Source: Rhizobium sp. ICMP 5592
GTDB taxonomy: Bacteria > Pseudomonadota > Alphaproteobacteria > Rhizobiales > Rhizobiaceae
Assembly (NCBI RefSeq): GCF_009498525.1
Contig: NZ_QSNT01000002.1
Coordinates: forward strand, 1,426,001 to 1,490,000
Length of the DNA stretch: 64,000 nucleotides
Direction: 5' to 3'
Within the stretch, counting starts at the first letter, position 1. Each line of letters starts with the position of its first letter. Below the pieces are notes generated by a model. That model was not told the DNA's origin. It did not search any database and saw only the letters and a list, made by a program, of their open reading frames with translations. A program made the position numbers and the translations under genes. Of this stretch, positions 51,060 to 62,017 are shown one piece after another.

Positions 51060-53606
51060 TCACACCGCTGGTTTTTCTGATTGCATGTCGCTCCCTGTCT
51101 GACCCTTACTTTCGCCACCGGCCTGGAACTTGTCCGGGCGCAGCTTGAAGACGATCAGGACCGGCGCCGCAATATAGATCGACGAGAAAGTGCCGACCGC
51201 AACACCGAAGAGCAAAACGAAGGTGAAGGAGCGGATCACCTCGCCGCCGAATATATAGAGAGCAAGCAGCGCCAGCAACGTCGTTGCCGATGTCAGAACC
51301 GTGCGCGACAATGTCTGATTGATCGAGGCGTCAATCAGGATCGGCAATGGCATCTGCGAATAACGCCTCAGATTCTCGCGCATACGGTCATAGACCACGA
51401 CGGTATCGTTCAGCGAATAACCGACGATGGTCAGGAGCGCCGCTATGCCGGTCATGTTGAATTCCATGCCGGTCAGCACGAAGAGGCCGAGCGTCAGGAT
51501 CACGTCATGCAGAGTCGCGATGATCGCACCAACTGCAAACTGCCATTCAAACCGCAGCCAGATGTAAATGAGGATCGCCGCCAGCGCCGCCAGAACAGCA
51601 AGCGACGCCGTCCTGGTGATCTCGCCGGAAACCGAGGGGCCGACCACTTCAACACGAGAGAAGTCGTAATCCTTGCTCAGTTCATCGCGAACGAGGGTCA
51701 CGGCGGATTGTTCGGCATTCTCGCCACCGTCCTGCGCATGGACCCGGATCACGGCCCCCAACCGGTCATCCAGCCGCTCGACCTGAACATCACCCGGAAT
51801 AGCATCCTGCAGGCGCGATTGGATATCGGCGGTGTTGGCAACCCCCTGCTTGGCGCGAACCTCGATGATCGATCCGCCGGTGAAATCGATACCGAGATGC
51901 ATGCCGATCGTTGCAAAGGCGAGCAAGGTCGCCACCGACAATGCTGCCGATACCGTGAATGTATAGCGGCGGATGCCCATGAAACGGATATTGGCGCCAT
52001 CGAAGATGCCACTGCGAACGCCGGCCAGCAGCACGCGCGGCTTGCGATGCGAAATCCAGGCATTGACGAGCGACCGCGTGACGAAGCAGGCGGTAAAGAA
52101 GGTGGTGAAAACGCCGACGATCAGCGTCGCGGCGAAACCACGCACCGCGCCGCTGCTGACATAAAACAGGATGGCAGCGATGATCAGCACCGTGAAATTG
52201 GCATCGGCAACGGTAGCAGCGGCCCTGTTGAAGCCGTGGCGCAGTGCATCGACGAGAAGATGCGTCTTTTTCTCTTCCTCGCGGACGCGCTCATAGATCA
52301 GCACATTGGCGTCGAGCGCTATGCCGATGATCAGCACGATGGCGGCGATGCCCGGCAGCGTCAGCGTAATGCCGAACACCCCCATGAGCGCCAGAACCAT
52401 GACGATATTGATGATGAGCGCGATCGTCGCCGCAACGCCGAGCAGCCCGTAAAAACCGATCATCAGTGCGGCGACGAAAATAGCGGCAATGACGCAGGCG
52501 ATGATGCCGGAGCGCATCGTCTCGCTGCCGAGACCGGGCTCGATGGTCCGCTCCTCGACCGTCGTGAGCGTCGCCGGCAGCGGCCCGGATTTCAACATGA
52601 CGGACAGATCCTGCGCGCCCTGGGCCGTGAAGTCGCCGGGGATATTGATCTCGCCGGTGGTGATCGCGTTTTTCAGCGTAGCCGACGAAAGGACCTGACC
52701 GTCAAGCACGACGGCGATGATCTTGCCGAGATTGGCGGCCGTTGCCTGTGCAAAGCGGCCAGTCGCCTCCGGCGTCAGCCTGACGGAGACAGTGCCGTCG
52801 TTGTTCTGGGTGTTCGACACCGCCGCAGCGTCGGCAAAATCGATATTCGAAAGAAGGGGCTGCTTTTGCAGAAGATAGCCAGCCGGCGGATCATCCTCGG
52901 AAAACAGCACCTCGGAGCCCGCGGGCGGACGGCCGTTCATAGCGTCCTGCACCGGCATCGATGAATCGACCAAACGGAAGCTGAGCTCGGCCGGCTGGTT
53001 CAGAAGGTTCTTCAGGCGCTGCGGATCGGCAAGACCCGGTACCTGGATGACTATACGATCAGCACCCTGCCGGCGGATCAGCGGTTCGCCGACGTCGAGT
53101 TGCGCGATGCGATTGCCGATGACCTTGAGCGACCGGGTCACGGCGGCGGAAAGACCGTCTTTGATGCCCGCATCGGTGATATCAATGCTAAGCGCACCCT
53201 TGTCACCCTGAGACAAGGTCGCTTCCGGCTTGCCGGAAGCCGCATCGGTAATCGGCTTGAGGGCATTCACAGCAGCCTGCACCTGGGCAGGGTCGTTGAT
53301 GCGCAACTGGATCTTCTGACCGGTGCCTGTCAAACCGGAATAGGCAATATTGACGGTACGCAGTCTGGCGCTGATGTCACCGACGACAGTTTCCAGCCGG
53401 TTTCTGACGACGTCGTCACGCTCGATCTTGAGCATGATATGCGAGCCGCCCTTGAGATCGAGGCCAAGCTCGACCTTTCGTTGCGCAAACCAGTTCGGGA
53501 AGGAAGCAAGCCGCTGCTCATCAAGCAGATTGGGCACAGCAAGGAGAACGCTCAAGAGAACGGCGAACCAGATCAGGACGGTCTTCCACCAGGAGACGTG
53601 CAGCAT
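51060..53606 (-). CDS. secDF: Protein translocase subunit SecDF (fused)
   Basis: An 848-residue fusion of SecD and SecF that uses the proton gradient to pull proteins through SecYEG. The N-terminal SecD part has its first span (about 8-25), a long periplasmic P1 domain and spans to about residue 500. The SecF part starts near 530 (FMGIRRYTFTVSAALSVATL) and ends with RTVLTSATTLLALLALYIFG. Conserved GIALDANVLIYERVREE and GYSLNDTVVVYDRMREN motifs are present. SecDF fusion is common in Rhizobiales. yajC lies 169 bp upstream. Confidence 0.95.
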   Translation of the reverse strand: MLHVSWWKTVLIWFAVLLSVLLAVPNLLDEQRLASFPNWFAQRKVELGLDLKGGSHIMLKIERDDVVRNRLETVVGDISARLRTVNIAYSGLTGTGQKIQLRINDPAQVQAAVNALKPITDAASGKPEATLSQGDKGALSIDITDAGIKDGLSAAVTRSLKVIGNRIAQLDVGEPLIRRQGADRIVIQVPGLADPQRLKNLLNQPAELSFRLVDSSMPVQDAMNGRPPAGSEVLFSEDDPPAGYLLQKQPLLSNIDFADAAAVSNTQNNDGTVSVRLTPEATGRFAQATAANLGKIIAVVLDGQVLSSATLKNAITTGEINIPGDFTAQGAQDLSVMLKSGPLPATLTTVEERTIEPGLGSETMRSGIIACVIAAIFVAALMIGFYGLLGVAATIALIINIVMVLALMGVFGITLTLPGIAAIVLIIGIALDANVLIYERVREEEKKTHLLVDALRHGFNRAAATVADANFTVLIIAAILFYVSSGAVRGFAATLIVGVFTTFFTACFVTRSLVNAWISHRKPRVLLAGVRSGIFDGANIRFMGIRRYTFTVSAALSVATLLAFATIGMHLGIDFTGGSIIEVRAKQGVANTADIQSRLQDAIPGDVQVERLDDRLGAVIRVHAQDGGENAEQSAVTLVRDELSKDYDFSRVEVVGPSVSGEITRTASLAVLAALAAILIYIWLRFEWQFAVGAIIATLHDVILTLGLFVLTGMEFNMTGIAALLTIVGYSLNDTVVVYDRMRENLRRYSQMPLPILIDASINQTLSRTVLTSATTLLALLALYIFGGEVIRSFTFVLLFGVAVGTFSSIYIAAPVLIVFKLRPDKFQAGGESKGQTGSDMQSEKPAV

Positions 53607-53775
53607 CGCTCTCTCAAGTTTGGTCTTTTCTTACTGCGCCCTGCATGCGTGATGGCATGCAAAGGACGCAGTAACACTTTGAATTTGCGCACAATCCCGC
53701 CCGAAAGTCGATTCCGATTTTCGCAGCCATGCACAAGGAGGGCAAGCCTTGCCGGCCAGCCCTCTCATCAAGACC

Positions 53776-54126
53776 TTATGCGGCGTCTGCCTTGACGGGT
53801 TCGCCCTTGACGCGCACTTCCGAAATGGCGCTGCGAACGACGCGAATCTTGACGCCTTCAGCGATTTCCACTTCCAGTTCCTTGTCGTCGACAACCTTGG
53901 TGACCTTGCCGACGATGCCGCCGCCCGTAACGACCTGATCGCCGCGGCGAATGTTCTTCAGAATCTCGTCACGCTTCTTCGCCTGCGCGCGCTGCGGACG
54001 GATGAGGAGGAAATACCAAACGACCATCAGCGGCACAAACAGGATGATCATTTCAAAGCCGGAACCGCCAAAGACGCTCGCGGCTGAATCTGTTGCGCTC
54101 TGCGCATATGCGTTGGTGACAAACAT
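53776..54126 (-). CDS. yajC: Preprotein translocase subunit YajC
   Basis: A 116-residue single-span membrane protein of the SecDF-YajC complex. The start MFVTNAYAQSATDSAAS gives the usual N-terminal tail. The span FEMIILFVPLMVVWYFLLIR (about 25-44) and the following PQRAQAKKRDEIL and GDQVVTGGGIVGKV motifs are canonical. An upstream in-frame extension is excluded. Same strand as secDF. Confidence 0.94.
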   Translation of the reverse strand: MFVTNAYAQSATDSAASVFGGSGFEMIILFVPLMVVWYFLLIRPQRAQAKKRDEILKNIRRGDQVVTGGGIVGKVTKVVDDKELEVEIAEGVKIRVVRSAISEVRVKGEPVKADAA

Positions 54127-54332
54127 CAAAAACTCCCTTGAACTCCTTGCGGGAACGGGGCCCGCGTCAGGTTGCCGGAATATAGTTGCGATCATAGCGA
54201 TTGCAACAAAAACAGCCGCGAACCGTACCGTTTTCCCGGCCTCTTAGCCTTTCAGCCCCACAAGGAGCATGATACCCGACAACACAAGGCGCATTTTACT
54301 ACTTTCTTGACTAACGTTCTGGAGGAAAAACG

Positions 54333-55205
54333 GTGATCGAAAGCCAAAACGCCCTGATCCTTGCGGAAGTCCGCCGTCTCGCCGACGCGCTCGAACGCCT
54401 GGCTGGCCCGCCGCCGGCCATTAACGACTGGAGCGCCGCCGACTGCTTCGTCTGGGCTCCTACCCGGCTACATTTGCAACCGGTTTTGAGGCCGAACCGC
54501 GTGGCGCTCACCCTCATTCGCGGCGTCGATCATGTCCGCGACATCCTCCACGAGAACACGCTGCGTTTCGCCGAAGGCTTCGCCGCCAACAATGTCCTGC
54601 TCTGGGGCGCGCGCGGCATGGGCAAGTCCTCGCTCGTCAAGGCCGTGCATGAGGACGTGCGCCGCGCCACCGGTATTTCGCTGAAGCTGATCGAAGTGCA
54701 CCGCGAGGATATTTCCTCGCTGCCCGTGCTGCTCGATATCCTGAAAACCGCACCGCACCGTATCATCCTCTTCTGTGACGACCTCTCCTTCGACCATGAC
54801 GATACCGCCTACAAGTCGCTGAAGGCGGCGCTCGACGGTGGCGTGGAGGGCCGGCCGGACAATGTGCTGTTCTACGCGACATCCAACCGCCGCCACCTGC
54901 TCCCGCGCAATATGATGGAGAACGAGCAGTCCACGGCTATCAATCCGTCGGAAGCCGTCGAGGAAAAGGTCTCCCTTTCCGACCGCTTCGGCCTCTGGCT
55001 CGGCTTCCACAAATGCAGCCAGGAAGACTATCTGCAGATGATCGATGCCTATGCCGATCACTTCAAGCTCACCCTCGACCACGCCCAGATGCACCATGAA
55101 GCACTGGAGTGGGCAACCACCCGCGGCGCCCGCTCCGGGCGCGTAGCCTGGCAATATATCCAGGACCTGGCCGGACGGCAGAGGATCGTGCTCGAGCGGG
55201 ACTGA
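54333..55205 (+). CDS. DUF815 AAA-type ATPase
   Basis: A 290-residue DUF815 ATPase. Walker A GARGMGKSSL is at about residues 91-100, Walker B IILFCDDLSFD at about 144-154, and sensor LFYATSNRRHLLPRNM at about 178-193. The C-terminal lid reads WATTRGARSGRVAWQYIQDL. The protein is conserved in alphaproteobacteria, often next to yajC-secDF, but its cellular role is not established. Divergent from yajC, with an AAAACGGTG start context, and ended by a bidirectional terminator. Confidence 0.9.
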   Translation: MIESQNALILAEVRRLADALERLAGPPPAINDWSAADCFVWAPTRLHLQPVLRPNRVALTLIRGVDHVRDILHENTLRFAEGFAANNVLLWGARGMGKSSLVKAVHEDVRRATGISLKLIEVHREDISSLPVLLDILKTAPHRIILFCDDLSFDHDDTAYKSLKAALDGGVEGRPDNVLFYATSNRRHLLPRNMMENEQSTAINPSEAVEEKVSLSDRFGLWLGFHKCSQEDYLQMIDAYADHFKLTLDHAQMHHEALEWATTRGARSGRVAWQYIQDLAGRQRIVLERD

Positions 55206-55231
55206 TCGCGGTTCTCCGAGCCTCAAACGAC

Positions 55232-55259
55232 AAAAAGCCCGGCTGTGACCGGGCTTTTT
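55232..55259. terminator. Bidirectional terminator between DUF815 and nlpD
   Basis: AAAAAGCCCGG and CCGGGCTTTTT form a perfect stem with a 6-nt loop. A and T runs on both sides allow it to end the rightward DUF815 transcript and the leftward nlpD transcript. Confidence 0.92.
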
Positions 55260-55282
55260 GCAGACTCCTTGAGACGCACTAC

Positions 55283-56998
55283 CTATTCAAGGAAGGTCAT
55301 TGGGTTGACCGGGGCCGAATTCTTGCGGACTTCGAAGTGAAGCTGCGGCTGCTTGACGTCGCCGCTCATGCCGGAGGTCGCAAGCGTCTGGCCGCGCTGG
55401 ACCTTCTGGCCGCGGGCAACGCTGAGGGCGTCGGCATGGCCGTAGACGGTGACCGTACCGTCGTCGTGGCGCACGAGAACCGTGTTGCCCAGTTCCTTCA
55501 GACCGTTGCCGGCATAGATGACCACGCCATTCTCGGCCGCCTTGATCGGCGTGCCCTCGGGAACCGAGATATCGATACCGTCGTTGCGGCTGCCGTTGAC
55601 GTTGGAGCCGTAGCCGGCGATGACCGCACCGCGAACCGGCCAGCGATATTTGCCGATACCGGTTGCTTCCGGCGCGTCAGCCGAGACGTCGGATTTGGTC
55701 GCGGCATCGCTGACGGACTGCGTCGGCGCTACACTTGCAACAACCTGCGGCTTGGCCGAATCCGGTGCGGTGTCGGCAGCGGCCTTGGGCGCCGCCTTTG
55801 CTGCTGTTTCAGCCTTGGCGTTCGCCTTCGTTACCGGCGCTTCCGCGACTTCCTTCTGTTCAGCGAGCGACTTCGCGGCAGATTTCTGCGGATCGATCGA
55901 AGCGGTCCTGATCGGGTCGGCACCGGCATGCGGCAGTTTCAGAGCCTGTCCGACGCGGACGCCCTCACCCGACTTCATGCGGTTTGCCTGCTTCAATTCA
56001 TCGACGCTGACGCCGGTGTTGCGGGCAATCCTGGCGAGCGAGTCGCCCGGCTTGACCACATAGGTACCATCGCCCTTCGGCAGCGGACCCTTGCCATTAC
56101 CAGCAGCAAGCTTGTTCGGATCGGCGAGACCGGCCTGCGACTTGCCGCGCAACTGGCCGTTGGATGGCAGCACTGCTGCGTCCTGCTCGGGAGCCTTGGC
56201 CGGGCCTGGCATCTTGCCGCCCCTGGACAGATCGGTCGCTTCCGAAGCAACCTTCGCCGGGCTCGAAACCCCTGCGCCGTTCATGGTCGGAATGATAATC
56301 TGCTGGCCGGGCTGGGCGCCGGCGCTGTTTCTCAAGCCGTTGGCGCGCAGGATTTCCTTTGCCGGAACACCGTAACGACGCGACAGGAGGTCGATGTTTT
56401 CGCCCTGCTGCAGGGTAACGCTCGGCGCATTGACCGTCGTCCAACCGGAAGAAGTCGTCGAAGCTGAAGGCGCCTTCAGCGTACCAGCCGACGCCGTGTC
56501 GGAAGCCAAAGCCGGCTCCATACGGGAAGCCGCCTGCCTGCCACGCGATGCAGGCAGAGGCTGGGCGAGGGCCTGATCTTCTGAATTGGACACTCCGCGC
56601 GAACGGGCCGGCGCAGCGGAGGCCGCCGTCGGGGCCGCCAAATCGGAACGCTGGATCGCGACCGGCGCGGTCGATACGCGGGCGCTGGAATAAGAAGGAT
56701 TGTAGCCGGCCGGAGAATTCGGATAGGTTCGCGCGGCAGGCGCGCTCTGCTGCGAATAATCCTGCTGTTGATAGCTGCCGCCCTGAGCGACATCGGCCCT
56801 TGGCACGGCGCTACCATCCAGGTTGTTCGACCCACCGCGATTGATGGAACCTGTCGTCGTCCGATCCGGCGAGCCCGCAAAGAGCCCGCCGAAGCGCGTC
56901 GTGTCTGAACTGCAAGCTGTCGCTGTGCTCGCCAGGAGAACTGCCACAAGGACTTTCCCTGCCGATTTACCGAAGTTTGACGAAAGACTGAAACCCAT
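55283..56998 (-). CDS. nlpD: NlpD-like LysM/M23 lipoprotein (amidase activator)
   Basis: A 571-residue envelope protein. A lipoprotein-type signal ends at Cys29 (STATAC). Two LysM modules lie at about 198-240 (LLSRRYGVPAKEILRANGLR) and about 318-360 (YVVKPGDSLARIARNTG), separated by long disordered Ala/Pro/Thr linkers. The C-terminal M23/LytM domain (about 455-571) has Asn in place of the metal-binding His (NDGIDIS), as in E. coli NlpD and EnvC. It should activate cell-wall amidases rather than cut peptidoglycan. The order surE-pcm-nlpD mirrors E. coli. Confidence 0.9.
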   Translation of the reverse strand: MGFSLSSNFGKSAGKVLVAVLLASTATACSSDTTRFGGLFAGSPDRTTTGSINRGGSNNLDGSAVPRADVAQGGSYQQQDYSQQSAPAARTYPNSPAGYNPSYSSARVSTAPVAIQRSDLAAPTAASAAPARSRGVSNSEDQALAQPLPASRGRQAASRMEPALASDTASAGTLKAPSASTTSSGWTTVNAPSVTLQQGENIDLLSRRYGVPAKEILRANGLRNSAGAQPGQQIIIPTMNGAGVSSPAKVASEATDLSRGGKMPGPAKAPEQDAAVLPSNGQLRGKSQAGLADPNKLAAGNGKGPLPKGDGTYVVKPGDSLARIARNTGVSVDELKQANRMKSGEGVRVGQALKLPHAGADPIRTASIDPQKSAAKSLAEQKEVAEAPVTKANAKAETAAKAAPKAAADTAPDSAKPQVVASVAPTQSVSDAATKSDVSADAPEATGIGKYRWPVRGAVIAGYGSNVNGSRNDGIDISVPEGTPIKAAENGVVIYAGNGLKELGNTVLVRHDDGTVTVYGHADALSVARGQKVQRGQTLATSGMSGDVKQPQLHFEVRKNSAPVNPMTFLE

Positions 56999-57168
56999 GA
57001 CTCGACCCACTTGAGACGCAACTGTTTATGGGTCGATTAAAGCGCGTTAATCTTACCATGCGGTTAAAGCACTGGCACCACATGTGTTTTTTTGAGGAAT
57101 TGCTAACCATAGAAAATGAATCCGCCGCGCATGCGGAATGCGCCGGGCATTTCGATCCAAATTTGGTC

Positions 57169-57822
57169 TTAAAGATAGGAGGCGAGCATCGGCACGATCG
57201 GCTGATAGGGAACGTCGAAGAGTTCCTCGCGCTCGAAGCGGCTGCCGGTCTTGGTAAGGCGCACCATGCGGCAAACATCGTCCGAAAGCATCAGCGGCGC
57301 GATCATCGAGCCGCCGGACACCAATTGATCGGCATAAAAACGCGGCATGGCGGTAAAGGCTGAGGTCACAAGGATGCGGTCGAAGGTGCCCTCGCCCGGC
57401 AGACCGACGCTGCCATCCGCCTGACGGATGATGACGTTACGCAGCCCGAGCGTATCCATGCGCTGCTGCGCGGCCGTCGTCAGGGTCTTGTAGCGATCGA
57501 CCGTCAACACCCGCTCGACAATGCGCGCCATGACGGCGGCGGTGAAGCCGGTGCCAGTCCCAATTTCGAGAACGCGGTGGCCCGGCTTGATCTTCAGACT
57601 GTGCAGAATACGGACCACGAGATCGATGCCTTCCATGAAGGCTCCGCATTCGATCGGGATCGTCCGGCTGGAATAGGCGTCATCGGTAAATTGCAGCGGC
57701 ACGAACGGCAGGCGCGGCGTCTGCTCGACTGCCGTCATCAGATCGATGTCCAGTATGCCTTCGGCTCGCAGCCGCAGCACAACGGCTGCGAAGCCTTCCT
57801 TCTCGACCAAACGAGGTGTCAA
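57169..57822 (-). CDS. pcm: Protein-L-isoaspartate O-methyltransferase
   Basis: A 217-residue repair methyltransferase for damaged aspartyl residues. The SAM-binding motif [16 protein letters not shown] and the post-motif [11 protein letters not shown] are present. The TTG start (TTG ACA CCT) overlaps the surE stop (GAT TGA), giving exactly the family length; a much longer open frame running back through surE is a shadow. A third in the surE-pcm-nlpD series. Confidence 0.92.
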   Translation of the reverse strand: MTPRLVEKEGFAAVVLRLRAEGILDIDLMTAVEQTPRLPFVPLQFTDDAYSSRTIPIECGAFMEGIDLVVRILHSLKIKPGHRVLEIGTGTGFTAAVMARIVERVLTVDRYKTLTTAAQQRMDTLGLRNVIIRQADGSVGLPGEGTFDRILVTSAFTAMPRFYADQLVSGGSMIAPLMLSDDVCRMVRLTKTGSRFEREELFDVPYQPIVPMLASYL

Positions 57823-58592
57823 TCCGCTACTCCATGCCCGAGCGCCCGCGCCACGCGGTCTTGCACCGAATAATCCGTCAAATCGAGTTTCAAAGGAGTT
57901 ACCGAAATACGATTTTGTTTCAGTGCGTGGATATCGGTGCCGGGGCGAAAGACGCCGCTGCGCTCGCCAAAGCGCAGCCAGTAATAGGGAAAACCGCGGC
58001 CGTCGGCACGCTCGTCGACCTGCAGATTGAAGGCGAGATTGCCCTGTGCGGTAACTTCCGTGCCGGAGACTTCGTCCGGCCGGCAATTCGGGAAGTTCAG
58101 GTTGAGAAAGGTGCCTTCCGGCAGGTCGATATCGATAAGCTTGCCGAGCAGTGCCGGCGCATGCGCCTCGACCACCTCCCAGGGAACGATGCGTGTGCCG
58201 TTCTCGTGCACATAGGCCTGGCTCAAGGCAAAAGAGCGCACGCCTTGCAACGTGCCCTCGATCGCACCGGCAATCGTTCCTGAATAGGTGACGTCGTCGG
58301 CAACGTTGGAACCGGAATTGACACCCGACAAGATCAGGTCCGGCTTGATGTCCATGACCTGACGAATACCCATGATGACACAATCTGTCGGGGTGCCGCG
58401 CAGCGCATAGTGCTTGTCGGAGACTTTGCGCAGACGCAGCGGCTCCGAAAGGCTCAGCGAATGGGCAAGTCCGCTCTGATCCGTTTCCGGCGCGACGATC
58501 CAGACATCGTCCGACATGGTTCGGGCGATACGCTCCAACGCTGCCAGCCCTTCGGCATGAATGCCGTCGTCATTGGTCAGAAGTATCCGCAT
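57819..58592 (-). CDS. surE: 5'/3'-nucleotidase SurE
   Basis: A 257-residue metal-dependent nucleotidase of stress survival. The N-terminal metal site [15 protein letters not shown] (Asp8, Asp9), the conserved [16 protein letters not shown] and [10 protein letters not shown] with the metal-binding Asn are all visible. It overlaps pcm at its 3' end by 4 bp and starts 15 bp after serS. Clear family. Confidence 0.95.
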   Translation of the reverse strand: MRILLTNDDGIHAEGLAALERIARTMSDDVWIVAPETDQSGLAHSLSLSEPLRLRKVSDKHYALRGTPTDCVIMGIRQVMDIKPDLILSGVNSGSNVADDVTYSGTIAGAIEGTLQGVRSFALSQAYVHENGTRIVPWEVVEAHAPALLGKLIDIDLPEGTFLNLNFPNCRPDEVSGTEVTAQGNLAFNLQVDERADGRGFPYYWLRFGERSGVFRPGTDIHALKQNRISVTPLKLDLTDYSVQDRVARALGHGVAD

Positions 58593-58607
58593 CGCCCCAC
58601 CAGTAAA

Positions 58608-59891
58608 TTATGCTGCTTTTTCGATCCTCTTCAGACCACCCATATATGGCAGCAGTGCGTCCGGTACCGTCACTGAACCATCATCATTGAGATAATTCTC
58701 AAGAACCGCGATCAGGCAGCGGCCGACGGCCGTACCCGAGCCGTTCAGCGTATGAACGAATTTCGTGCTTTTGTCGTCCTTGCCGCGATAACGCGCATTC
58801 ATGCGCCGGGCCTGGAAATCACCACAGACCGAGCAGGAGGAGATTTCGCGATAGGTATCCTGCCCCGGCAGCCAGACTTCGAGGTCGTAGGTCTTGCGGG
58901 CACCGAAGCCCATGTCACCGGTCGACAGCGTCATGACGCGGTAATGCAGGCCAAGACGCTTCAATACTTCCTCGGCACAGGCGGTCATGCGCTCATGCTC
59001 GGCAATCGAGCTTTCGGCATCGGTGATCGACACGAGCTCGCATTTCCAGAACTGATGCTGGCGCAGCATGCCGCGTGTATCGCGACCGGCCGAACCCGCT
59101 TCCGAGCGGAAAGATGGCGTCAGCGCGGTGAAGCGCAGCGGCAGCTTCTCCTGGTCGAGAATATCGCCGGAAACGAGATTGGTGAGCGTTACCTCAGCGG
59201 TCGGGATCAGCCAGCGCCCATCCGTGATCCGGAACGAATCCTCGGCGAATTTCGGCAACTGGCCGGTGCCGAACATCGCCTCGTCACGTACCATTAGCGG
59301 TGCGCTGACTTCGGTATAGCCGTGCTCGCTGGTGTGCAGATCGAGCATGAACTGGCCGAGTGCCCGTTCCAGGCGCGCGAGCTGCGAGGTCAACACGGTA
59401 AAGCGCGAACCGGAGAGCTTGGCAGCCCGTTCGAAATCCATGTAGCCGAGCGCTTCGCCGATTTCGTAATGCTCTTTCGGCTTGTGGTTCCAGGCTGGCT
59501 TGGCGCCCCAGGAATGCTTGACGACATTGTCATGTTCGTCCTTGCCGACCGGCACGTCATCGAGCGGAATATTGGGAATGCGCGACAGGGCGTCGTTGAG
59601 CTCGGCCGTCAGCACGCGCTCTTCCTCTTCCGCAGCCGGAAGCGACGTCTTGATCTCGGCAACTTCGGCTTTCAGTTTTTCGGCAAGCTCGGTGTTCTTC
59701 TGGCCCATGGCCGCACCGATCTCCTTCGAGGCGGCGTTACGGCGGGACTGCATATCCTGGACGGACTGGATGATGGAGCGGCGCCTCTCGTCGAGCGCAA
59801 TGAGGCCTTGCGACAAAGGCTCGGCACCGCGCTTGGCAAGCGCTGCATCCAAAACCTCGGCATTCTCACGAATCCATTTGATATCAAGCAT
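58608..59891 (-). CDS. serS: Seryl-tRNA synthetase
   Basis: A 427-residue class II aminoacyl-tRNA synthetase. The N-terminal coiled-coil arm (about 1-105) recognises the long variable arm of tRNA-Ser. Motif 2 is [20 protein letters not shown] (about 263-282) and motif 3 is the [16 protein letters not shown] segment near the C-terminus. Length and ends are normal. It heads into surE with a 15-bp gap. Confidence 0.96.
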   Translation of the reverse strand: MLDIKWIRENAEVLDAALAKRGAEPLSQGLIALDERRRSIIQSVQDMQSRRNAASKEIGAAMGQKNTELAEKLKAEVAEIKTSLPAAEEEERVLTAELNDALSRIPNIPLDDVPVGKDEHDNVVKHSWGAKPAWNHKPKEHYEIGEALGYMDFERAAKLSGSRFTVLTSQLARLERALGQFMLDLHTSEHGYTEVSAPLMVRDEAMFGTGQLPKFAEDSFRITDGRWLIPTAEVTLTNLVSGDILDQEKLPLRFTALTPSFRSEAGSAGRDTRGMLRQHQFWKCELVSITDAESSIAEHERMTACAEEVLKRLGLHYRVMTLSTGDMGFGARKTYDLEVWLPGQDTYREISSCSVCGDFQARRMNARYRGKDDKSTKFVHTLNGSGTAVGRCLIAVLENYLNDDGSVTVPDALLPYMGGLKRIEKAA

Positions 59892-59991
59892 CGTCGTTCC
59901 AGGTCGTTAGACATGACTACAGCTCCGACCGAGACTTCGGTCGGAGATCGAATTGGCAAACCCTTATGGAAGGACGTTTCCGATCCGCCGC

Positions 59992-60819
59992 TCAGACACT
60001 ATCCGTCTTGGCAACATCGGAATTCTCGTCATTCTCCTCAGCCGTCTGCCGGGCACGCTGGCGTTCCACGAGTCGCGCCGCGTAGATGGAAATCTCGTAG
60101 AGAAGGATCGTCGGCACTGCAAGGCCGATCTGGGACATCGGATCCGGCGGCGTCAGCACGGCGGCAACGATGAAGGCGAAGACAATCGCGAACTTGCGCT
60201 TTTCCGCCAGCCACGTCGATGTCAGCAGACCGACGCGCGCAAGCAGCGTGGTGATGACGGGCAATTGGAAGACGAGGCCGAAGGAGAAGACCAGCGTCAT
60301 GATCAGGCTCAGATATTCCGAGACCTTCGGCAGCAGCGCAATGCCGATCTGTCCGTCCGCCGGCGCCTGCTGCATCTTCAGGAAGAACCACATGACCATG
60401 GGGCAGAAGAAGAAATAGACGAGCGCCGCACCCATCAGAAACAGAATGGGCGACGCGATCAGGAATGGCAGAAAGGCGGAACGTTCGTTCTTGTAAAGGC
60501 CGGGCGCCACGAACTTGTAGATCTGTGCGGCGATGACCGGGAAGGCGATGACCAGCGCGCCGAACATGGCGACCTTCACCTGCGTGAAGAAGAATTCCTG
60601 CGGTGCAGTGTAGATCAACTCGGCCTTGGTGACATCGAGATGAGCCCAGACGACGGCCCATTTATAGGGATAGACCAGATAGTTGAAGAGATGCTTGGCA
60701 ACGGCGAAGCAGGCGATGAAGGCGATGAAAAACGTCACCAGCGACCAGATCAGTCGCGTGCGCAATTCCATGAGGTGTTCGATAAGCGGCTGCGGCTTAT
60801 CGTCGATGTCGCCCGTCAT
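59992..60819 (-). CDS. tatC: Twin-arginine translocase subunit TatC
   Basis: A 275-residue six-span membrane protein that recognises twin-arginine signals. The N-terminal [18 protein letters not shown] (E and R of the signal-binding site) and the [11 protein letters not shown] segment (conserved Glu replaced by Gln here, as in some relatives) are visible. Its start overlaps tatB by 4 bp (ATGA). The C-terminal tail is charged. Operon tatABC is complete. Confidence 0.95.
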   Translation of the reverse strand: MTGDIDDKPQPLIEHLMELRTRLIWSLVTFFIAFIACFAVAKHLFNYLVYPYKWAVVWAHLDVTKAELIYTAPQEFFFTQVKVAMFGALVIAFPVIAAQIYKFVAPGLYKNERSAFLPFLIASPILFLMGAALVYFFFCPMVMWFFLKMQQAPADGQIGIALLPKVSEYLSLIMTLVFSFGLVFQLPVITTLLARVGLLTSTWLAEKRKFAIVFAFIVAAVLTPPDPMSQIGLAVPTILLYEISIYAARLVERQRARQTAEENDENSDVAKTDSV

Positions 60820-61502
60820 GCCTTGTCCTTCTTTTTAGGCGTTGCTTTGGCGACCGGTGTGGTCTTGGCGGCCGTTACACGCTTCTTTGGAGCGGCAGCA
60901 ACGGGAGCCTCGGCAGCAGCCACAGCGACCTTGCGCGGTGCACGCTTCGGTTTGTCCGCGACAACCGGAGTATCGACGACCGCAGCAACGACCTCTTCCG
61001 CCTTCGCGGGGGGCGCCTTTGTCCGCGGCTTGCGCACAGCCTTTGGCTTTGCGGGCGCTTCCTGCGTCGCGGCAACAGGTGCGGGAGCGACCACCGAAGG
61101 GGCTCCGCTTATCGCAGGGGCGACCGACGTTTCCGGCAATCCCATGGATGGTTCGGAAACCGGCTCAGCGGGGGTCGATGTTGCTTCAGGCTTGTCCGAC
61201 GTGGTTGAACGCTGCAGATCCGCCTTGATATCGTTACCCATCTGCCGCAACGGGTTCATTGCTTCACGTAATGAATTGACCGGGTTGAGCTTCTGGGCAT
61301 CCGAGATCGTCTGGCGCACATCGTCCAGCTCGGCTTCACGCATGGCCTCGTCGAACTGCGAGCGAAACTCACCCGCCATTTTCCGGGCACGCGCCGTCAT
61401 CTTGCCAATCGTTCGTAACGTCGCCGGCAATTCCTTCGGGCCAATGACCACAAGCGCCACCACGGCGATAACCAGCAGCTCGGACCAGCCTATATCGAAC
61501 AT
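60816..61502 (-). CDS. tatB: Twin-arginine translocase subunit TatB
   Basis: A 228-residue single-span protein. The N-terminus [20 protein letters not shown] and the [13 protein letters not shown] hinge are canonical, followed by an amphipathic helix (about 22-60). The remaining about 130 residues are an Ala/Pro/Lys-rich disordered tail, longer than in many species. It lies 55 bp after tatA. Confidence 0.94.
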   Translation of the reverse strand: MFDIGWSELLVIAVVALVVIGPKELPATLRTIGKMTARARKMAGEFRSQFDEAMREAELDDVRQTISDAQKLNPVNSLREAMNPLRQMGNDIKADLQRSTTSDKPEATSTPAEPVSEPSMGLPETSVAPAISGAPSVVAPAPVAATQEAPAKPKAVRKPRTKAPPAKAEEVVAAVVDTPVVADKPKRAPRKVAVAAAEAPVAAAPKKRVTAAKTTPVAKATPKKKDKA

Positions 61503-61557
61503 ACAAAGGCTCCTGGGCCGACAGCGAGCATTTCAGCCCCTGACGCGCCCGACATGA

Positions 61558-61764
61558 TTACTTCGACTCGTCGGCCTTGTGTTCGACGGTGCGGGACGTT
61601 GTCGTCTGCGCCGGCGGCGTCTCTTCGTCGTCGTTCATGCCTTTTTTGAAGCTCTTGATGCCCTTGGCGACGTCACCCATCAGCTCCGGGATCTTTCCAC
61701 GGCCGAACAACAACAGCGCGATGGCCAGGACGATCAGCCAGTGCCATATGCTTAGAGAACCCAT
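61558..61764 (-). CDS. tatA: Twin-arginine translocase subunit TatA
   Basis: A 68-residue single-span protein: [20 protein letters not shown], then the [20 protein letters not shown] hinge and amphipathic helix. The start follows GGGAG; an upstream in-frame extension of 26 codons is rejected. It would form the oligomeric pore with TatBC. Confidence 0.94.
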   Translation of the reverse strand: MGSLSIWHWLIVLAIALLLFGRGKIPELMGDVAKGIKSFKKGMNDDEETPPAQTTTSRTVEHKADESK

Positions 61765-62017
61765 TGCGATAACTCCCGATTTCAGTGTCTTCCCGATGTA
61801 AGACGTTTGTGAATGTTTTTCAAACACCAAAATGTACTGCATCGACGCTTATGGGGATAGCGAGCGACAATGCAATAGCCAAACGTCTCCAACTCAGGAG
61901 AATGAGCTCCATATTCGCATCAGCTAATGGCGAAACAGAGGCTTGGGCTCTTGTTCTGAAAAAAAGCTTTATGGGCTACCAGGCGGCTCAAACATGTCGA
62001 GAGCGCTGATTTTGAGC

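Noticed and set aside
51081..52964. 627-codon plus-strand open frame
   Set aside because: Antisense to secDF; charged, low-complexity product typical of the complement of a high-GC gene.
57823..58383. N-terminal extension of pcm through surE
   Set aside because: It lies wholly antiparallel in frame to surE coding sequence and has no family similarity; the TTG at 57822 gives the expected 217 residues.
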